A stretch of DNA of 64,000 nucleotides from Oricola cellulosilytica (GCF_019966575.1 NZ_JAINFK010000001.1:434001-498000), one strand, 5' to 3'; positions 1 through 10,643 are shown, numbered from the stretch's first letter. Made by a program: numbers and translations. The notes: a model not told the origin generated them from the letters alone.

Positions 1-76
1 GTCCGGATATATGCATCGCCGCTTTGAGGCGGCAGTGCAAGCGGCGTCGCGGGTCGGATTTGCCGCCGTTGGGCTC

Positions 77-1051
77 CTATGTCTTGAAGACGCGCCTCGG
101 GCGGAACTCGCCCTCGGCGATCTGGCCGATCGCCAGAAGCTTGCCGCGCTCGAACGCACAGGCATCGTCGGCGGGCAACGGAGCATCGCGGCCGCGCAGA
201 ATGACCGGATTGCCGAGGCGTATGCGCTGCGCCTGATCGCCGCCGACCGCCACCTGCGGATAGTGATGCATCGCCTCGCCGGTATCGAGGAGCATGGGAT
301 CGAGCGCGGCAAAGCGTGCAGCGAGGCGCTCGTCCTCGGCCGTCTCCGCGTCATCGGCAATGCCGGCCTCCGCTTCCGCCACCGCCTTCTCGATTTCTTC
401 GAGCGTGACCGCGTCTTCCTCGTCGAACGGATCGACCACCGTGCGGCGCAATTCGACGACATGGCCATAACAGCCGAGCTGGCGCCCCATGTCGCGGGCG
501 AGCGAGCGGACATAGGTGCCCTTGCCGCATTCGACCTCGAAGGCGGTGCGGCCCTCGTCATGCGACACGATCGACAGGCTGTCGATCTCCACCTCGCGCG
601 CGGGGATGTCCACCGGCGCGCCTTCGCGGGCGAGATCATAGGCGCGCTCGCCGCCGACCTTGATCGCCGAATAGGCCGGAGGTTTCTGCTGAATCGTACC
701 CGTGTAATCCGGAAGAATGGCCTCCACGGCGTCAAGCGACGGACGTTCGCCGGACCTGTTGAGGACATCGCCTTCGGCGTCGTCGGTGGCGGTCTCGGCG
801 CCCCATTCGACCGTGAACCGATAGACCTTCGCGCCATCCATGACATAGGGCACGGTCTTGGTCGCCTCGCCGAGCGCGATGGGCAGGATGCCGGACGCCA
901 GCGGATCGAGGGTGCCGGCGTGGCCGGCCTTTTCCGCCTTGAACAGCCACTTGATCTTAGAGACGGCGTCGGTCGAGCCCATGCCGAGCGGCTTGTCGAA
1001 CACCAGCCAGCCCGAGACCGGGCGGCCCTTCTTCCTGCGCTGCCGGGGCAT
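77..1051 (-). CDS. truB: tRNA pseudouridine(55) synthase TruB
   Basis: Converts U55 of the tRNA T-loop to pseudouridine in the cytoplasm. The 324-residue product has the TruB signature [11 protein letters not shown] near residue 40, which carries the catalytic Asp, preceded by the KPLGMGS strand and followed by IALGEATKT. The length is normal for the family. The start ATG at 1051 shares one base with the end of rbfA, so the two genes are translated together. In relatives rpsO and pnp usually follow, but the window ends first. The C-terminal part around residues 225-250 is a Glu/Ala-rich insert often seen in rhizobial TruB. Identification is secure. Confidence 0.97.
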   Translation of the reverse strand: MPRQRRKKGRPVSGWLVFDKPLGMGSTDAVSKIKWLFKAEKAGHAGTLDPLASGILPIALGEATKTVPYVMDGAKVYRFTVEWGAETATDDAEGDVLNRSGERPSLDAVEAILPDYTGTIQQKPPAYSAIKVGGERAYDLAREGAPVDIPAREVEIDSLSIVSHDEGRTAFEVECGKGTYVRSLARDMGRQLGCYGHVVELRRTVVDPFDEEDAVTLEEIEKAVAEAEAGIADDAETAEDERLAARFAALDPMLLDTGEAMHHYPQVAVGGDQAQRIRLGNPVILRGRDAPLPADDACAFERGKLLAIGQIAEGEFRPRRVFKT

Positions 1052-1452
1052 CAGTCTTCGCCGTCCTCGTGATCGAGATCGCGGGCAACCTCGGGCGATC
1101 GCAACAACTCGTCAATCTTCGAGAAATTGTAGAAACTGGTGTCGGCACGGAACCGGAATTGCGGCATGTATTTCATCTGGCGCAGGGACGGGCCGACGCG
1201 GCCGCGAATGAATTTCGCGTTCGCCGCCAGCGCCTTGACCACAGGCTCCATGTCCTGACGTCCGAGGGCAGTGATGTAGGCGGTCGCGATCTTCAGGTCG
1301 GGCGACATGCGCACCTCGTTGACCGAAATCACCTCGCCCTCAATGACGGGATCGCGCACCTCGCCGCGCTGCAGAACAGTCGTCAGCGCATGGCGCACCT
1401 GCTCGCCGACGCGAAGCTGGCGCTGGGAGGGCATGGATTTGTCGTGGCTCAT
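1051..1452 (-). CDS. rbfA: 30S ribosome-binding factor RbfA
   Basis: A small KH-like protein that binds the 30S precursor and helps 16S rRNA 5'-end maturation. The 133 residues include the family hallmarks [16 protein letters not shown] at the N-terminus and [15 protein letters not shown] in the middle, and the C-terminal [18 protein letters not shown]. It runs directly into truB. In most bacteria it directly follows infB, but here 800 bases carrying an opposite-strand pagL remnant separate them. rbfA-truB therefore probably has its own promoter within 1453-1580, although I could not pick convincing -35/-10 boxes there. Confidence 0.96.
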   Translation of the reverse strand: MSHDKSMPSQRQLRVGEQVRHALTTVLQRGEVRDPVIEGEVISVNEVRMSPDLKIATAYITALGRQDMEPVVKALAANAKFIRGRVGPSLRQMKYMPQFRFRADTSFYNFSKIDELLRSPEVARDLDHEDGED

Positions 1453-1581
1453 GCCGCCTCACATAGTCCAACCGGGCGGACGCGGCAAATACCGGAAATA
1501 GAAAAGTGTGGCATGTCGGACACAGTATCCGGCTCAGCTTCTGCTAACAAAATCTGCATTGTATTTGGGGCACCTTCCATA

Positions 1582-2173
1582 ATGAGCAAAATATCAGCTC
1601 TTTCGGGACTTGCGTTGGTTTTAGCCTGGCTGACGGTCGGCAGTTCGCATGCAGGGGACCACACAAATTCCAACTGGCCGTGGATCGGCAAGAACGCCGA
1701 CGTGCTGGAAATCAGGTTCGGTGGCGCGCTCTACGAAACGGGGCGTGCTGACGAGGCGTGAGGACAACGGTTTCGTCGTGAACGGCGAAGTGCTGTTCCC
1801 ATCGCCCGGATTTCTCTCCTTCATCGGTTCGCCTCGGCCCTATATCGGCACGGACGTCGCCTTCGTCGATGACGGCGCCACGACAGTCAATGTCGCATAC
1901 GCAGGTCTCAACTGGCAGGTGCACTGGACCGAGCGGTTCTACACATCGGCCAGTCTCGGCGGTTCGGTGAATAATGCCGATCTCTCCAACGGTTCACCGA
2001 ACCACTGGGGCGTCGGATGCAACACGCTGTTCCATGTCGGCGCCAGCGCGGGCGTCGACGTCACGGAGCGTGTGTCGGTCGAGGCCTATACCAATCACTT
2101 CTCGAACGCCAACCAGTGTTTCAGCAATGGCGGCCTGGAATCGTCGGGCTTGCGCGCCGGCCTGAAGTTCTAG
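1582..2173 (+). pseudogene. pagL: frameshifted lipid A deacylase (PagL family) / acyloxyacyl hydrolase
   Basis: Two plus-strand frames together make one outer-membrane protein. The first (ATG 1582, stop 1759-1761) encodes a signal peptide ending in SSHA and the first strand (VLEIRFGGALYETG). The second, open until the TAG at 2171-2173, continues with EDNGFVVNGEVLFPSP and the rest of the barrel. It ends in the family's catalytic region YTNHFSN (His and Ser) and a downstream GGLESSGLRAGLKF (candidate Glu, terminal Phe). Joining them needs a +1 shift (one surplus base, or two missing) between about 1720 and 1758. No homopolymer suitable for slippage is visible. An intact copy would trim the 3-O-acyl chain of lipid A in the outer membrane. 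It could also be a sequencing error. Confidence 0.8.
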
Positions 2174-2203
2174 GCGCTTTTCCGTCCGCAAGGCGACCAA
2201 AGA

Positions 2204-2235
2204 AAAGGCCCGGCCGATGCCGGGCCTTTCTTTTT
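2204..2235. terminator. bidirectional intrinsic terminator between pagL remnant and infB
   Basis: A perfect 10-bp stem AAAGGCCCGG / CCGGGCCTTT with a 6-base loop. It is followed on the plus strand by CTTTTT and on the minus strand by a TTTTCTTT tract. It lies 30 bases past the pagL stop and just past the infB stop at 2253, so it can end transcription from both sides. Confidence 0.9.
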
Positions 2236-2252
2236 GTAGATAATCGACACGG

Positions 2253-4826
2253 TTACAGCGACCGGGCGATTTCCTCGACGCGGAAGCACTCGATCACGTC
2301 GCCGGCACGGATGTCGTCGTAGTTTTCGAACGCCATGCCGCATTCCTGACCGACCGGAACCTCGGAAACCTCGTCCTTGAAGCGCTTGAGCGTCTTGAGC
2401 TTGCCTTCGTGGATGACGACGTTGTCGCGTACGAGACGCACCCCGGCGCCGCGCTCGACCTTGCCCTCGGTAACCTGACAACCGGCGACCTTGCCGACCT
2501 TGGTGATGTTGAAGACCTCCTTGATCTCGGCATTGCCGAGGAAGGTCTCGCGGCGTTCCGGGGAAAGAAGCCCCGACATCGCCGCCTTCACGTCGTCCAG
2601 CAGGTTGTAGATGATGTTGTAGTAGCGGATCTCGACGCCGGATTGGTCGGCGAGGTCCCGGGCCTGCTTGTTGGCGCGCACGTTGAACGCCATGATCGCC
2701 GCGCCGGTGGATTCCGCCAGCGACACGTCGGTCTCGGTGATGCCGCCGGCGCCCGAGTGGACGATGCGGGCCTGCACCTCGTCGGTACCGAGCTTGTCGA
2801 GCGCCCCGATGATGGCTTCGACGGACCCCTGCACGTCAGCCTTGATGACCAGCGGGAACTCGGCAAGCTCGCTGTCGCGCGCCTGTGCCATCATCTGTTC
2901 GAGCGAGCCGCGCGAACCGGCCTGACGAGCAACCGCCTTCTCGCGCGAGACGCGCTGGCGGTACTCGGCGATCTCGCGGGCCCGCGCCTCTTCCTCGACG
3001 ACCGCGACGCGGTCACCCGCCTGCGGCGTGCCGTTGAGGCCGAGAATCTCGACCGGCAATGACGGCTCGGCTTCCTTAAGCTGCTCGCCGCGATCGTTGA
3101 GGATCGCGCGCACGCGGCCCCATTCGTCGCCCGCAACGACGATGTCGCCGATCTTCAGCGTGCCCGCCTGCACCAGAACGGTGGCCACCGAACCCCGGCC
3201 CTTATCGAGCTTCGCCTCGATGACAACGCCTTCGGCGGTCCGGTCGGGGTTGGCCTTGAGCTCCAGAAGTTCGGATTGCAGAAGAATGGCCTCCAGCAGC
3301 CCGTCCAGATTGGTGCCCTTGAGCGCAGAGACCTCGACCTCCTGAATCTCGCCGCCCATCGATTCGACGAACACCTCGTGCTGCAGAAGTTCGGTGCGAA
3401 CCTTCTGGGCATCCGCGTCCGGCTTGTCGATCTTGTTGATCGCAACGATCATCGGCACGCCGGCCGCCTTGATGTGATTGATGGACTCGATCGTCTGCGG
3501 CATGACGCTGTCATCGGCGGCAACGACCAGGATCGCGATATCGGTCGCCTGGGCACCGCGGGCGCGCATCGCCGTGAAGGCGGCGTGGCCCGGCGTGTCG
3601 AGGAAGGTGATCTTCTGACCATCCTTCTCGACCTGGTAGGCGCCGATATGCTGGGTGATGCCGCCGGCTTCGCCGGAAACCACCTTCGCGTTGCGGATCG
3701 CATCGAGCAGCGACGTCTTGCCGTGGTCGACGTGACCCATGATGGTCACAACCGGCGGACGCGGCTTCATGTCCTCGGGATTGTCCTCGACGTCGAAGAT
3801 ACCCTCCTCGACATCCGCCTCGGTCACGCGTCTGACCGTGTGTCCGAATTCCTGCGCGATGAGTTCCGCCATGTCGGCGTCGATCAGATCGCCGGGCTTC
3901 ATCATCTGGCCTTCCTTCATCAGGTACTTGACCAGATCGACTGAGCGCTCGGCCATGCGCTGGGCGAGTTCCTGGATGGTGATGGTTTCCGGCAACTGCA
4001 CCTCGCGCGAAATCTTCTCGCGCGGCTCGCTGCTTGCCGACGAACGCTTGAACTTCTCCTGGCGGCGGCGCATCGCTGAAAGCGAACGCGACCGGCCTTC
4101 GCGGTCGGCTCCGACATTCGACAGGGTCAGCTTGCCACGGCGGCGGTCATCGTCGCGGCGCGGCGACGGCCGTGGCGGCGTGTCCGCCCGGCCGGGAGCG
4201 CGGCGCGGACCGCCGCGGCTGTCCTCACCGCCTTCCGAACGCTTGGCGCCCCCGCGGCCGGCCGCGGCGACATCCTCTTCGGGTTCGGGCGTACGGCGTG
4301 CGGCCTCGGCCTCGGCGCGCTCGCGCGCCTCCTTCTCGGCGGCAAGCCGCTCCTCTTCCTCGCGCTGGCGGCGTTCGGATTCGGCGCGCTCGCGAGCCCG
4401 GCGCTCGTCTTCCTCGGCGCGGCGCTTGGCTTCCTCGGCCGCGCGCTTGCGGTCTTCATCCTCGCGTGCCTGGGCGCCTTCGAGAGCAAGCCGCCTCGCC
4501 TCCATCTCGCTCTTGGAAAGCTGATTTAGGACAACGCCACCGCCGCGCTGATCGTCCGCTGCGGCAGGAGCCGCGGGCGCGGTCTTGGCCTCGACCGGCT
4601 TGGCAGGCGCTGCGGGCTTGGGACGCGCGCTCTGCGTCGCGCCGGCAGCCGGCTTTTCGTCGGGACGCGTGAATTTGCGCTTGCGCGTTTCGACGACAAC
4701 CGATTTCGTCCGGCCATGGCTGAAGTTCTGCCGGACGGTACCCTTGTCACCGCCGGATCGCTTCAGCGTCAGCGTACGCTTTCCGTCCGCGCCGGTTTTC
4801 TTGTCGTCAGAAGTTGTGTCACTCAT
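2253..4826 (-). CDS. infB: translation initiation factor IF-2
   Basis: GTPase that brings initiator tRNA to the 30S subunit. The 857 residues comprise a long low-complexity N-terminus with a charged Arg/Glu/Ala coiled coil (about 105-180), an IF2_N module (about 285-340), then the G domain with GHVDHGKTS near residue 362, DTPGHAAF and NKIDKP, and the C-terminal beta-barrel and fMet-tRNA-binding domains. The ATG at 4826 overlaps the ylxR stop by four bases (ATGA), typical of the nusA-ylxR-infB operon. The gene ends at a bidirectional terminator instead of running on into rbfA. Confidence 0.98.
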   Translation of the reverse strand: MSDTTSDDKKTGADGKRTLTLKRSGGDKGTVRQNFSHGRTKSVVVETRKRKFTRPDEKPAAGATQSARPKPAAPAKPVEAKTAPAAPAAADDQRGGGVVLNQLSKSEMEARRLALEGAQAREDEDRKRAAEEAKRRAEEDERRARERAESERRQREEEERLAAEKEARERAEAEAARRTPEPEEDVAAAGRGGAKRSEGGEDSRGGPRRAPGRADTPPRPSPRRDDDRRRGKLTLSNVGADREGRSRSLSAMRRRQEKFKRSSASSEPREKISREVQLPETITIQELAQRMAERSVDLVKYLMKEGQMMKPGDLIDADMAELIAQEFGHTVRRVTEADVEEGIFDVEDNPEDMKPRPPVVTIMGHVDHGKTSLLDAIRNAKVVSGEAGGITQHIGAYQVEKDGQKITFLDTPGHAAFTAMRARGAQATDIAILVVAADDSVMPQTIESINHIKAAGVPMIVAINKIDKPDADAQKVRTELLQHEVFVESMGGEIQEVEVSALKGTNLDGLLEAILLQSELLELKANPDRTAEGVVIEAKLDKGRGSVATVLVQAGTLKIGDIVVAGDEWGRVRAILNDRGEQLKEAEPSLPVEILGLNGTPQAGDRVAVVEEEARAREIAEYRQRVSREKAVARQAGSRGSLEQMMAQARDSELAEFPLVIKADVQGSVEAIIGALDKLGTDEVQARIVHSGAGGITETDVSLAESTGAAIMAFNVRANKQARDLADQSGVEIRYYNIIYNLLDDVKAAMSGLLSPERRETFLGNAEIKEVFNITKVGKVAGCQVTEGKVERGAGVRLVRDNVVIHEGKLKTLKRFKDEVSEVPVGQECGMAFENYDDIRAGDVIECFRVEEIARSL

Positions 4827-5524
4827 TCCGTAATCTTACCCTTCGCGGTCTTTCTCGTCGCGCCGCCGGACATTGCGATGTCGGGGCCCGGCCGCCGGTA
4901 CCGATCCAGCATTTCAAGCTGCCGCAATGCAGCTTTACCGGGGCCTCCGTCAAGTACGGCAGCATGTATCACATTTCCCGCACCCAATGCCAAATCCAAT
5001 TCGCCCTCGCGAAAGGAATTGAATGCGGGGATATCGGGCCCGTCCATCTGACGCACAAACGTGCGGGCCTGGTCAATTTTTCTCACCCCGTCCGGGGCGG
5101 CGGCAGGATCGCGCAGCACCGCCAGCGCAGCGCCGCTTCGCACGGCCTTGTCGACCTGCACGGCGCCTGTCACCACAGCGCCGGCCTTGCGGGCAAGACC
5201 TAACTGTCCGAGCGCCCTCTTGGCAAGCAGTTCGTCGACAAGCGCTCCAAGATCCGGCGCGACGTCGACCTCCTGCTTCAGACCGCGGCGAAACAGCTTC
5301 CGGCCGGCGGCGGCATCGACATGGGCGCGGCTGGCGGTGACCCAACAGCCTCGGCCGGGCAGATTGCGCTTCAGGTCAGGAACGACCGCCCCGTCGGGAC
5401 CTGCAACGAAGCGTATCATGTCCTCGGCCGGCCCGGTGGAGCCCGTCACGATGCAGGTTCGGTCGTTCATGTCGTCCTTTTTGCCTGCATACATTCCGGT
5501 CATCCGCCCCTGCTGCCCGCTCAC
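4823..5524 (-). CDS. YlxR-family RNA-binding protein (DUF448) with L7Ae-like C-terminal half
   Basis: Follows nusA and overlaps infB by 4 bases, the invariant place for YlxR in nusA-infB operons. The N-terminal half has the DUF448 pattern RTCIVTG...MIRFV...PGRGCWV. The second half (about 95-190) looks like a ribosomal L7Ae/L30e fold ([24 protein letters not shown]). This two-domain form is usual in alphaproteobacteria. The longest reading starts at GTG 5524. An ATG at 5470 (MNDRTC) preceded by AAAGGACG is a good alternative start. Its role in translation or nucleoid regulation is not settled for the family. Confidence 0.88.
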   Translation of the reverse strand: MSGQQGRMTGMYAGKKDDMNDRTCIVTGSTGPAEDMIRFVAGPDGAVVPDLKRNLPGRGCWVTASRAHVDAAAGRKLFRRGLKQEVDVAPDLGALVDELLAKRALGQLGLARKAGAVVTGAVQVDKAVRSGAALAVLRDPAAAPDGVRKIDQARTFVRQMDGPDIPAFNSFREGELDLALGAGNVIHAAVLDGGPGKAALRQLEMLDRYRRPGPDIAMSGGATRKTAKGKITE

Positions 5525-5536
5525 CCATCACGGAAC

Positions 5537-7183
5537 TCAAGCGTCGGCGGAAAAGACAGTGGGCTCGGAAGCCGGGGCGGCTTCGGCGGCTTCGCCTTCC
5601 TCGGCTTCGCCCGTCTCATCGTCGGCGGCCAGGTCCTCCTCGGTGATCCAGCCGACCGCGAGGCGGGCGGCGACGATCATTTCCTCGGCCTCGGCGCGGC
5701 TCACGTCGAAGGGCGTGAGAATGCCGTCATAGATCCGGGTCTCGCCATCCTTGCGTTCCCGCCAGCCGACGAGATCGTCCGCGGCGCAACCGGCGAAGTC
5801 TTCCATGGACTTGATGCCCTCCTCGCCGAGAGCAACCATCATCGCTGTCGTGACGCCGGGAAGATCGCGAAGTTCGTCCGCCACGCCGAGTTCCTTGCGC
5901 TTGGCATCGTTTTCGGCCTCGATGCGCTCGATATGCTCGCGCGCCCGGGTCTGGATCTCGGCTGCCGTATCCTCGTCGAAACCTTCGATCGAAGACACTT
6001 CCTCGGCCTCCACATAGGCGACTTCCTCGATCGAGGTGAAGCCTTCCGACGCAAGCACCTGGCCGACCATCTCGTCGACGTCGAGGGCTTCCATGAACAG
6101 GGTGGAGCGCTCGACGAACTCTTTCTGGCGGCGTGCGGATTCTTCTTCCTCAGTCAGGATGTCGATATCCCAGCCTGTCAACTGCGACGCCAGGCGGACG
6201 TTCTGGCCGCGGCGGCCGATCGCGAGCGACAACTGCTCATCCGGCACGACCACCTCGATGCGTTCGGCCTCCTCGTCGAGAACGACCTTGGCGACTTCGG
6301 CCGGCTGCAGTGCATTGACGATGAAGGACGCGGCATCGGGTTGCCAGGGAATGATGTCGATCTTCTCGCCCTGTAATTCGCCGACGACCGCCTGGACACG
6401 GCTGCCGCGCATGCCGACGCAGGCGCCGACAGGGTCGATCGAGGAATCGCGGCTGACCACCGCGATCTTGGCGCGCGAGCCCGGATCGCGGGCCACCGAC
6501 TTGATCTCGATGATGCCGTCGTAGATCTCCGGCACTTCCATCTGGAACAGCTTGGCCATGAACTGCGGGTGGGTGCGCGACAGGAAAATCTGCGGGCCGC
6601 GCTGTTCGCGGCGCACGTCGTAGACATAGGCGCGGATGCGGTCGCCATAGCGGTAGTTCTCGCGCGGGATCAGCTCGTCGCGGCGCACGATCGCCTCGGC
6701 GCGGCCGAGATCGACGATGACGTTGCCGTATTCGACGCGCTTGACGGTGCCGTTGACGATTTCGCCGACCCTGTCCTTGAACTCGTCGTACTGGTTGTCG
6801 CGCTCGGCCTCGCGCACCTTCTGGACGATGACCTGCTTGGCCGACTGTGCCGCGATGCGTCCGAAATCGAGCGGCGGCAACTGTTCGGCGATGAAATCGC
6901 CCGGCTGCGCATCGGGGTTCTTGTCGCGCGCCTGCTCGATCGAGATCTGGGTGGCCGAATCCTCGACAACCTCGGACACTTCGAGAAGCCGCTGCAGCTT
7001 GATCTCGCCGGTCTTGGTGTTGATGTCGGCGCGGATGTTGGTTTCCTGTCCGTAGCGCGATTTCGCGGCCTTCTGGATGGCGTCGGCCATCGCGCCGATG
7101 ACGATATCCTTGTCGATCAGCTTCTCGCGCGCGACCGCGTCCGCGATCTGAAGAAGCTCAAGCCGGTTAGCACTGACTGCCAT
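5537..7183 (-). CDS. nusA: transcription termination/antitermination factor NusA
   Basis: RNA polymerase-associated factor for pausing, termination and antitermination. The N-terminal NusA domain ([16 protein letters not shown]) is followed by an S1 domain (about 130-195), two KH domains ([18 protein letters not shown] and [23 protein letters not shown]) and C-terminal helix-hairpin-helix repeats ([17 protein letters not shown]). The start ATG at 7183 is chosen because AGGAG lies six bases upstream. An in-frame ATG at 7207 lacks a good ribosome-binding site. It sits between rimP and ylxR in the standard order. Confidence 0.97.
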   Translation of the reverse strand: MAVSANRLELLQIADAVAREKLIDKDIVIGAMADAIQKAAKSRYGQETNIRADINTKTGEIKLQRLLEVSEVVEDSATQISIEQARDKNPDAQPGDFIAEQLPPLDFGRIAAQSAKQVIVQKVREAERDNQYDEFKDRVGEIVNGTVKRVEYGNVIVDLGRAEAIVRRDELIPRENYRYGDRIRAYVYDVRREQRGPQIFLSRTHPQFMAKLFQMEVPEIYDGIIEIKSVARDPGSRAKIAVVSRDSSIDPVGACVGMRGSRVQAVVGELQGEKIDIIPWQPDAASFIVNALQPAEVAKVVLDEEAERIEVVVPDEQLSLAIGRRGQNVRLASQLTGWDIDILTEEEESARRQKEFVERSTLFMEALDVDEMVGQVLASEGFTSIEEVAYVEAEEVSSIEGFDEDTAAEIQTRAREHIERIEAENDAKRKELGVADELRDLPGVTTAMMVALGEEGIKSMEDFAGCAADDLVGWRERKDGETRIYDGILTPFDVSRAEAEEMIVAARLAVGWITEEDLAADDETGEAEEGEAAEAAPASEPTVFSADA

Positions 7184-7227
7184 TTTCGTCTCCTGTGGGG
7201 TCCGCATCCCTTGCCGGATGCGGGATC

Positions 7228-7845
7228 TTAATCTTCATCTTCATCTTCTGTTTCGAGGCCGCGCGCGAGACGCGCCGCCTTGTCGGCCTTCAGCGCGTCG
7301 CGGATCAAATCGTCCGTCAGGATCAGCCGCGCGTCGGCAATCGCGTCAAGCGGAATGGTCGCGACCAGCGATTCTCCGAATGTGGCCTTGTCGCCCTCGA
7401 TGGTCACGGCATCGCCGCTCAGATCGACAACCTTGCCGCGGAAGCGCTTGCGTCCCTCCACCATCGTCGAGGTTTCGATCTTCGCAAGATGTCCGCGCCA
7501 TTTGGCAAAATCGCTCAATCTCACCAGGGGCCTGTCGATGCCCGGCGACGAAACCTCCAGGTGGTACGCACGGTCGATCGGATCCTCGACATCCAGCAAG
7601 GGTGACAGCATGCGGCTGACCGTCTCGCAATCCTCCACCGTCATCGTTCCGTCGGCGCGCTCGGCCATGATCTGCAGGGTCAGGCCGTTCATTCCCGACA
7701 GGCGGACGCGCACCAGCTTGTAGCCGGCACTGTTGAGCACGGGCTCGACGATCGCCGCGACGCGGGCATCAACGCCCGTCTCGCGCACAATGCGCGCTTC
7801 ATCGTTCTCAATCGGCGCCGGCTGGCTGTCTGCGTTCAAGTGCAC
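7228..7845 (-). CDS. rimP: ribosome maturation factor RimP
   Basis: Needed for late 30S subunit assembly. Recognised from [27 protein letters not shown] and the following [19 protein letters not shown] and [14 protein letters not shown] motifs. The frame extends to an ATG at 7902, but its first codons run through a strong terminator stem-loop (7871-7894). The real start is therefore more likely the GTG at 7845 or the TTG at 7839, giving about 203-205 residues. An AGGG lies just upstream. It heads the rimP-nusA-ylxR-infB operon. Confidence 0.9.
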   Translation of the reverse strand: MHLNADSQPAPIENDEARIVRETGVDARVAAIVEPVLNSAGYKLVRVRLSGMNGLTLQIMAERADGTMTVEDCETVSRMLSPLLDVEDPIDRAYHLEVSSPGIDRPLVRLSDFAKWRGHLAKIETSTMVEGRKRFRGKVVDLSGDAVTIEGDKATFGESLVATIPLDAIADARLILTDDLIRDALKADKAARLARGLETEDEDED

Positions 7846-7861
7846 GTGCCCTGATTTCGGT

Positions 7862-7894
7862 AACAAAAAAGAGCGGGTCCTTGCGGGCCCACTC
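7862..7894 (-). terminator. rho-independent terminator after trmB
   Basis: On the minus strand a 10-bp stem (GAGTGGGCCC / GGACCCGCTC, one C-A mismatch and one G-U pair) closes on a GCAA loop, and TTTTTTGTTA follows directly. It lies about 85 bases beyond the trmB stop and immediately before rimP. It therefore ends the metK-trmB transcript and separates it from the rimP operon. Confidence 0.88.
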
Positions 7895-7978
7895 TTGTTC
7901 AATTGACCAAGAATTTGATCTCCATATACGCCCGTGAGCGAAGGGATGCAAGAGCGAGGGTGGACGGCACGGCCCGGC

Positions 7979-8680
7979 TCAACGCCGCACGAACGTCAGA
8001 TACGCCGGGGTCCGGCCTTCGCGCAGTGCCTTCGCCTCGTAGCGGGTTCCGGGCCATCCGTCATATGGCTCGCGCCAGTCGGCCGCGTTGCGTGCGGTCC
8101 ATTCAAAGGCGGGGTGAATTTCGATGTGCCGGAGCGTCCAGTTGACATAGGTGTCGATGTCGGATGCGAAGCGAAAGACGGCGCCGGGCTTCATCACTCT
8201 CGCGAACCGGTCGAGATTGGCCGCGTTGACGAAGCGGCGTTTCCAGTGCCGCATCTTCGGCCAGGGATCGGGATAGAGGAGATCGACGCCGTCAAGCGAC
8301 GCGTCCGGCAGCCAATCGAGCAATTGCGTCGCATCGTCATCATGGAGCCGAACATTGGTCAGCCCCTCGTCAGCAGCCGCGGCGACAAATTTCGCCATCG
8401 AATTGACGAATGGCTCGACGCCGATGAACCCCCCGTGCGGATCGGACAACGCGCGATGAAGCAAATGCTCGCCGCCGCCGAACCCGATTTCGAGGACGAT
8501 GCGCGTCGGCGCGTGGTCGAACACATTCCGCAGCGCCGCCGGCGGCGGCGATGCGAGGTCGATCCTCCACTCGGGAAGATAGCGGTCGAGGAGCTCAGCC
8601 TGCCGCGGCTTCAGCGCCTTGCCGCGGCGGCGGCCGAAAAACGCCTCCGTCGAGCGGGAGCGCCGCCGATCGTCCGGCAT
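7979..8680 (-). CDS. trmB: tRNA (guanine-N7-)-methyltransferase TrmB
   Basis: SAM-dependent methylation of G46 in the tRNA variable loop. The 233-residue class I methyltransferase shows the SAM-binding motif [14 protein letters not shown] (about residues 60-75), the [18 protein letters not shown] signature near residue 135 and a C-terminal [12 protein letters not shown]. It lies 15 bases downstream of metK and is probably cotranscribed with it, which puts the SAM maker beside a SAM user. Confidence 0.95.
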   Translation of the reverse strand: MPDDRRRSRSTEAFFGRRRGKALKPRQAELLDRYLPEWRIDLASPPPAALRNVFDHAPTRIVLEIGFGGGEHLLHRALSDPHGGFIGVEPFVNSMAKFVAAAADEGLTNVRLHDDDATQLLDWLPDASLDGVDLLYPDPWPKMRHWKRRFVNAANLDRFARVMKPGAVFRFASDIDTYVNWTLRHIEIHPAFEWTARNAADWREPYDGWPGTRYEAKALREGRTPAYLTFVRR

Positions 8681-8695
8681 GGGGTTCCGATCCGC

Positions 8696-9964
8696 TCAGA
8701 TTTCGGCAATCGCGGCCTTCAGCGGCTTCGCCAGGTTCGTCTTTTCCCACGAAAACGACCCGTCGCGACCGGATTTGCGTCCGAAATGGCCGTAAGCGGC
8801 GGTCTTGGCATAGATCGGCCTGTTCAGGTCGAGATGGCGGCGAATGCCCGTCGGAGACAGGTCCATCACCTTGCGAAGGGCCTTCTCGATCACCGCATCA
8901 TCCACCGTGCCGGTGCCGTGCGTGTCAACATAGACAGACAATGGCTGGGCGACGCCGATCGCATAGGCCAGCTGGATGGTGCAGCGATCCGCGATGCCGG
9001 CCGCAACGACGTTCTTGGCGAGATAGCGCGCGGCATAAGCGGCTGACCGGTCAACCTTTGTCGTATCCTTGCCGGAAAACGCCCCGCCGCCATGCGGGGC
9101 CGCCCCGCCATAGGTGTCGACGATGATCTTGCGGCCCGTCAGACCGGCGTCTCCGTCAGGGCCGCCGATGACGAACTTGCCTGTCGGATTGATGTACCAG
9201 TTGCAATCCTCGGCGATGGGAAGATCGCCGAGCGCCTCACGGATGTAGGGCTCGACGACCCGGCGAACCTTTCTGGAATCCCAGCTATCGTCCATATGCT
9301 GTGTCGACAGGACGATCTGCGTCACCTCGGCAGGCTTGCCGCCTTCGTAGCGTACCGTGACCTGCGACTTGGCGTCCGGCCCCAACCGTGCGGCGTCACC
9401 CTCGCCTGCCTTACGCGCGGAAGCAAGCACTTCGAGGATCTTGTGCGAGTAGTAAATCGGGGCCGGCATAAGCTCCGGCGTCTCGCGGCAGGCGTAACCG
9501 AACATGATGCCCTGATCGCCCGCACCTTCTTCTCCCTGGCGGTCGGCTGCGTTGTCGACCCCTTGGGCAATGTGCGACGACTGGCCGTGCAGCAGCACGT
9601 CTATCTTGCAGGTTTTCCAGTGAAAACCGTTCTGTTCGTAACCGATATCGCGGATCGCGCGGCGCGCGGCGGAGCGGAACCGACCGGGCGCGATCGCGGG
9701 CGTGTTGTCGCCGTTCATGACCACGTTGCCCGTCTTGTCCTTTTTGAAGAAGGTCTCGGGCACCCGCACCTCGCCGGCAATCACGACCCGGTTCGTCGTC
9801 GTCAGGGTTTCGCAGGCGACACGGACGCTCATCGGATCCATGCCCGTCTTGCGCGCTTCCCGATAGATCATGTCCACGATCTCGTCGGAGATACGGTCGC
9901 AGACCTTGTCGGGGTGCCCTTCGGAAACCGACTCGCTGGTGAAGATGTAGTCCTGTCGCGCCAT
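8696..9964 (-). CDS. metK: S-adenosylmethionine synthetase
   Basis: Makes SAM from methionine and ATP. Family signatures are seen: [15 protein letters not shown] at the N-terminus, [12 protein letters not shown] and [19 protein letters not shown]. The length of 422 residues from the ATG at 9964 is normal for alphaproteobacterial MetK. The longer reading from 10000 would add an unconserved arginine-rich leader and is rejected. A near-consensus promoter lies 57 bases upstream. The upstream neighbour is a PraR-type repressor, an arrangement common in Hyphomicrobiales. Confidence 0.97.
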   Translation of the reverse strand: MARQDYIFTSESVSEGHPDKVCDRISDEIVDMIYREARKTGMDPMSVRVACETLTTTNRVVIAGEVRVPETFFKKDKTGNVVMNGDNTPAIAPGRFRSAARRAIRDIGYEQNGFHWKTCKIDVLLHGQSSHIAQGVDNAADRQGEEGAGDQGIMFGYACRETPELMPAPIYYSHKILEVLASARKAGEGDAARLGPDAKSQVTVRYEGGKPAEVTQIVLSTQHMDDSWDSRKVRRVVEPYIREALGDLPIAEDCNWYINPTGKFVIGGPDGDAGLTGRKIIVDTYGGAAPHGGGAFSGKDTTKVDRSAAYAARYLAKNVVAAGIADRCTIQLAYAIGVAQPLSVYVDTHGTGTVDDAVIEKALRKVMDLSPTGIRRHLDLNRPIYAKTAAYGHFGRKSGRDGSFSWEKTNLAKPLKAAIAEI

Positions 9965-10020
9965 GAAACTGTCCCGATGTCTGAGGTTCGGACGCCGCAC
10001 CTCCGCGGCTTGTGGGCCTC

Positions 10021-10049
10021 TCGTTAGGAGACGGCACCGGCGCGGTCAA
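10021..10049 (-). promoter_or_regulatory. candidate sigma-70 promoter of metK
   Basis: On the minus strand TTGACC and TAACGA are separated by exactly 17 bases. This would start the transcript around 10014, about 50 bases before the metK ATG. The flank upstream (about 10050-10085) is unusually AT-rich for this genome. The call rests on pattern only. Confidence 0.55.
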
Positions 10050-10122
10050 GATAAATCAGAAATTCGCTTAAAGATATAAGGATAAGTGCATGTCTCCCTC
10101 AAGACCGGGAGAGACGGGGCGA

Positions 10123-10539
10123 TTACCCCCCGTCCTCGGCATCGTCGGCGAGCGCCTTGACGAGATCGATGATACGCCGCCGCACCTTCTGATTGGAAAT
10201 CTTTACGAAGGCCCGGTTGAGTTGCAGTCCTTCGGAACTGGACAGGAAGTTGACGACGTAGGCCGAACCACTTTCCTGCATGCCGGACGGCCCGTCGGCT
10301 CCGTCGCCAGGCGCATCCTCGAAGAAAAATGCGACGGGCACGCCGAGGATCGCCGCAATATTCTGCAACCGGCTGGCGCCCACGCGATTGGCGCCCTTTT
10401 CGTATTTCTGCACCTGTTGAAACGTGATCCCCAACGCCTCGCCAAGCTTCTCCTGGCTCATACCCAGCATCGTTCTGCGCAGCCGGATGCGGCTGCCCAC
10501 ATGGATGTCGATCGGATTGGGTTTCTTCTTATCGACCAT
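10123..10539 (-). CDS. praR: XRE-family transcriptional regulator, PraR type
   Basis: A 138-residue DNA-binding protein with an N-terminal Cro/C1 helix-turn-helix (SRIRLRRTMLGMSQEKLGEALGITFQQVQKYEKG, about residues 15-50). The tail resembles PraR of Azorhizobium and Rhizobium, a repressor linked to surface attachment, biofilm and symbiosis genes. The ATG at 10539 is preceded by GAGGAAAC. An ATG 18 bases further upstream is possible but has no better site. Gene order lnt-praR-metK is conserved in the order. The specific PraR assignment is from sequence memory and the position. Confidence 0.82.
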   Translation of the reverse strand: MVDKKKPNPIDIHVGSRIRLRRTMLGMSQEKLGEALGITFQQVQKYEKGANRVGASRLQNIAAILGVPVAFFFEDAPGDGADGPSGMQESGSAYVVNFLSSSEGLQLNRAFVKISNQKVRRRIIDLVKALADDAEDGG

Positions 10540-10643
10540 TGCGTTTCCTCGCGGCATCAGCGCGCTCAGGCAGGGGCACTTTTCCGCCGCAGCGAACATT
10601 GCGCCGGACATTAAAGTGGTAGGCGGATAAACAAAAGGCGCAA

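Noticed and set aside
18-33. GCCGC/GCGGC hairpin after truB
   Set aside because: Short stem and no T-run; too weak to call.
10091-10114. Stem-loop after the praR-type gene
   Set aside because: The stem has a mismatch and no T-run follows, so not called as terminator.
9965-10120. SAM riboswitch in front of metK
   Set aside because: I could not fit SAM-II or other known motifs by eye. A small GCCGC/GCGGC hairpin in the leader is not enough.
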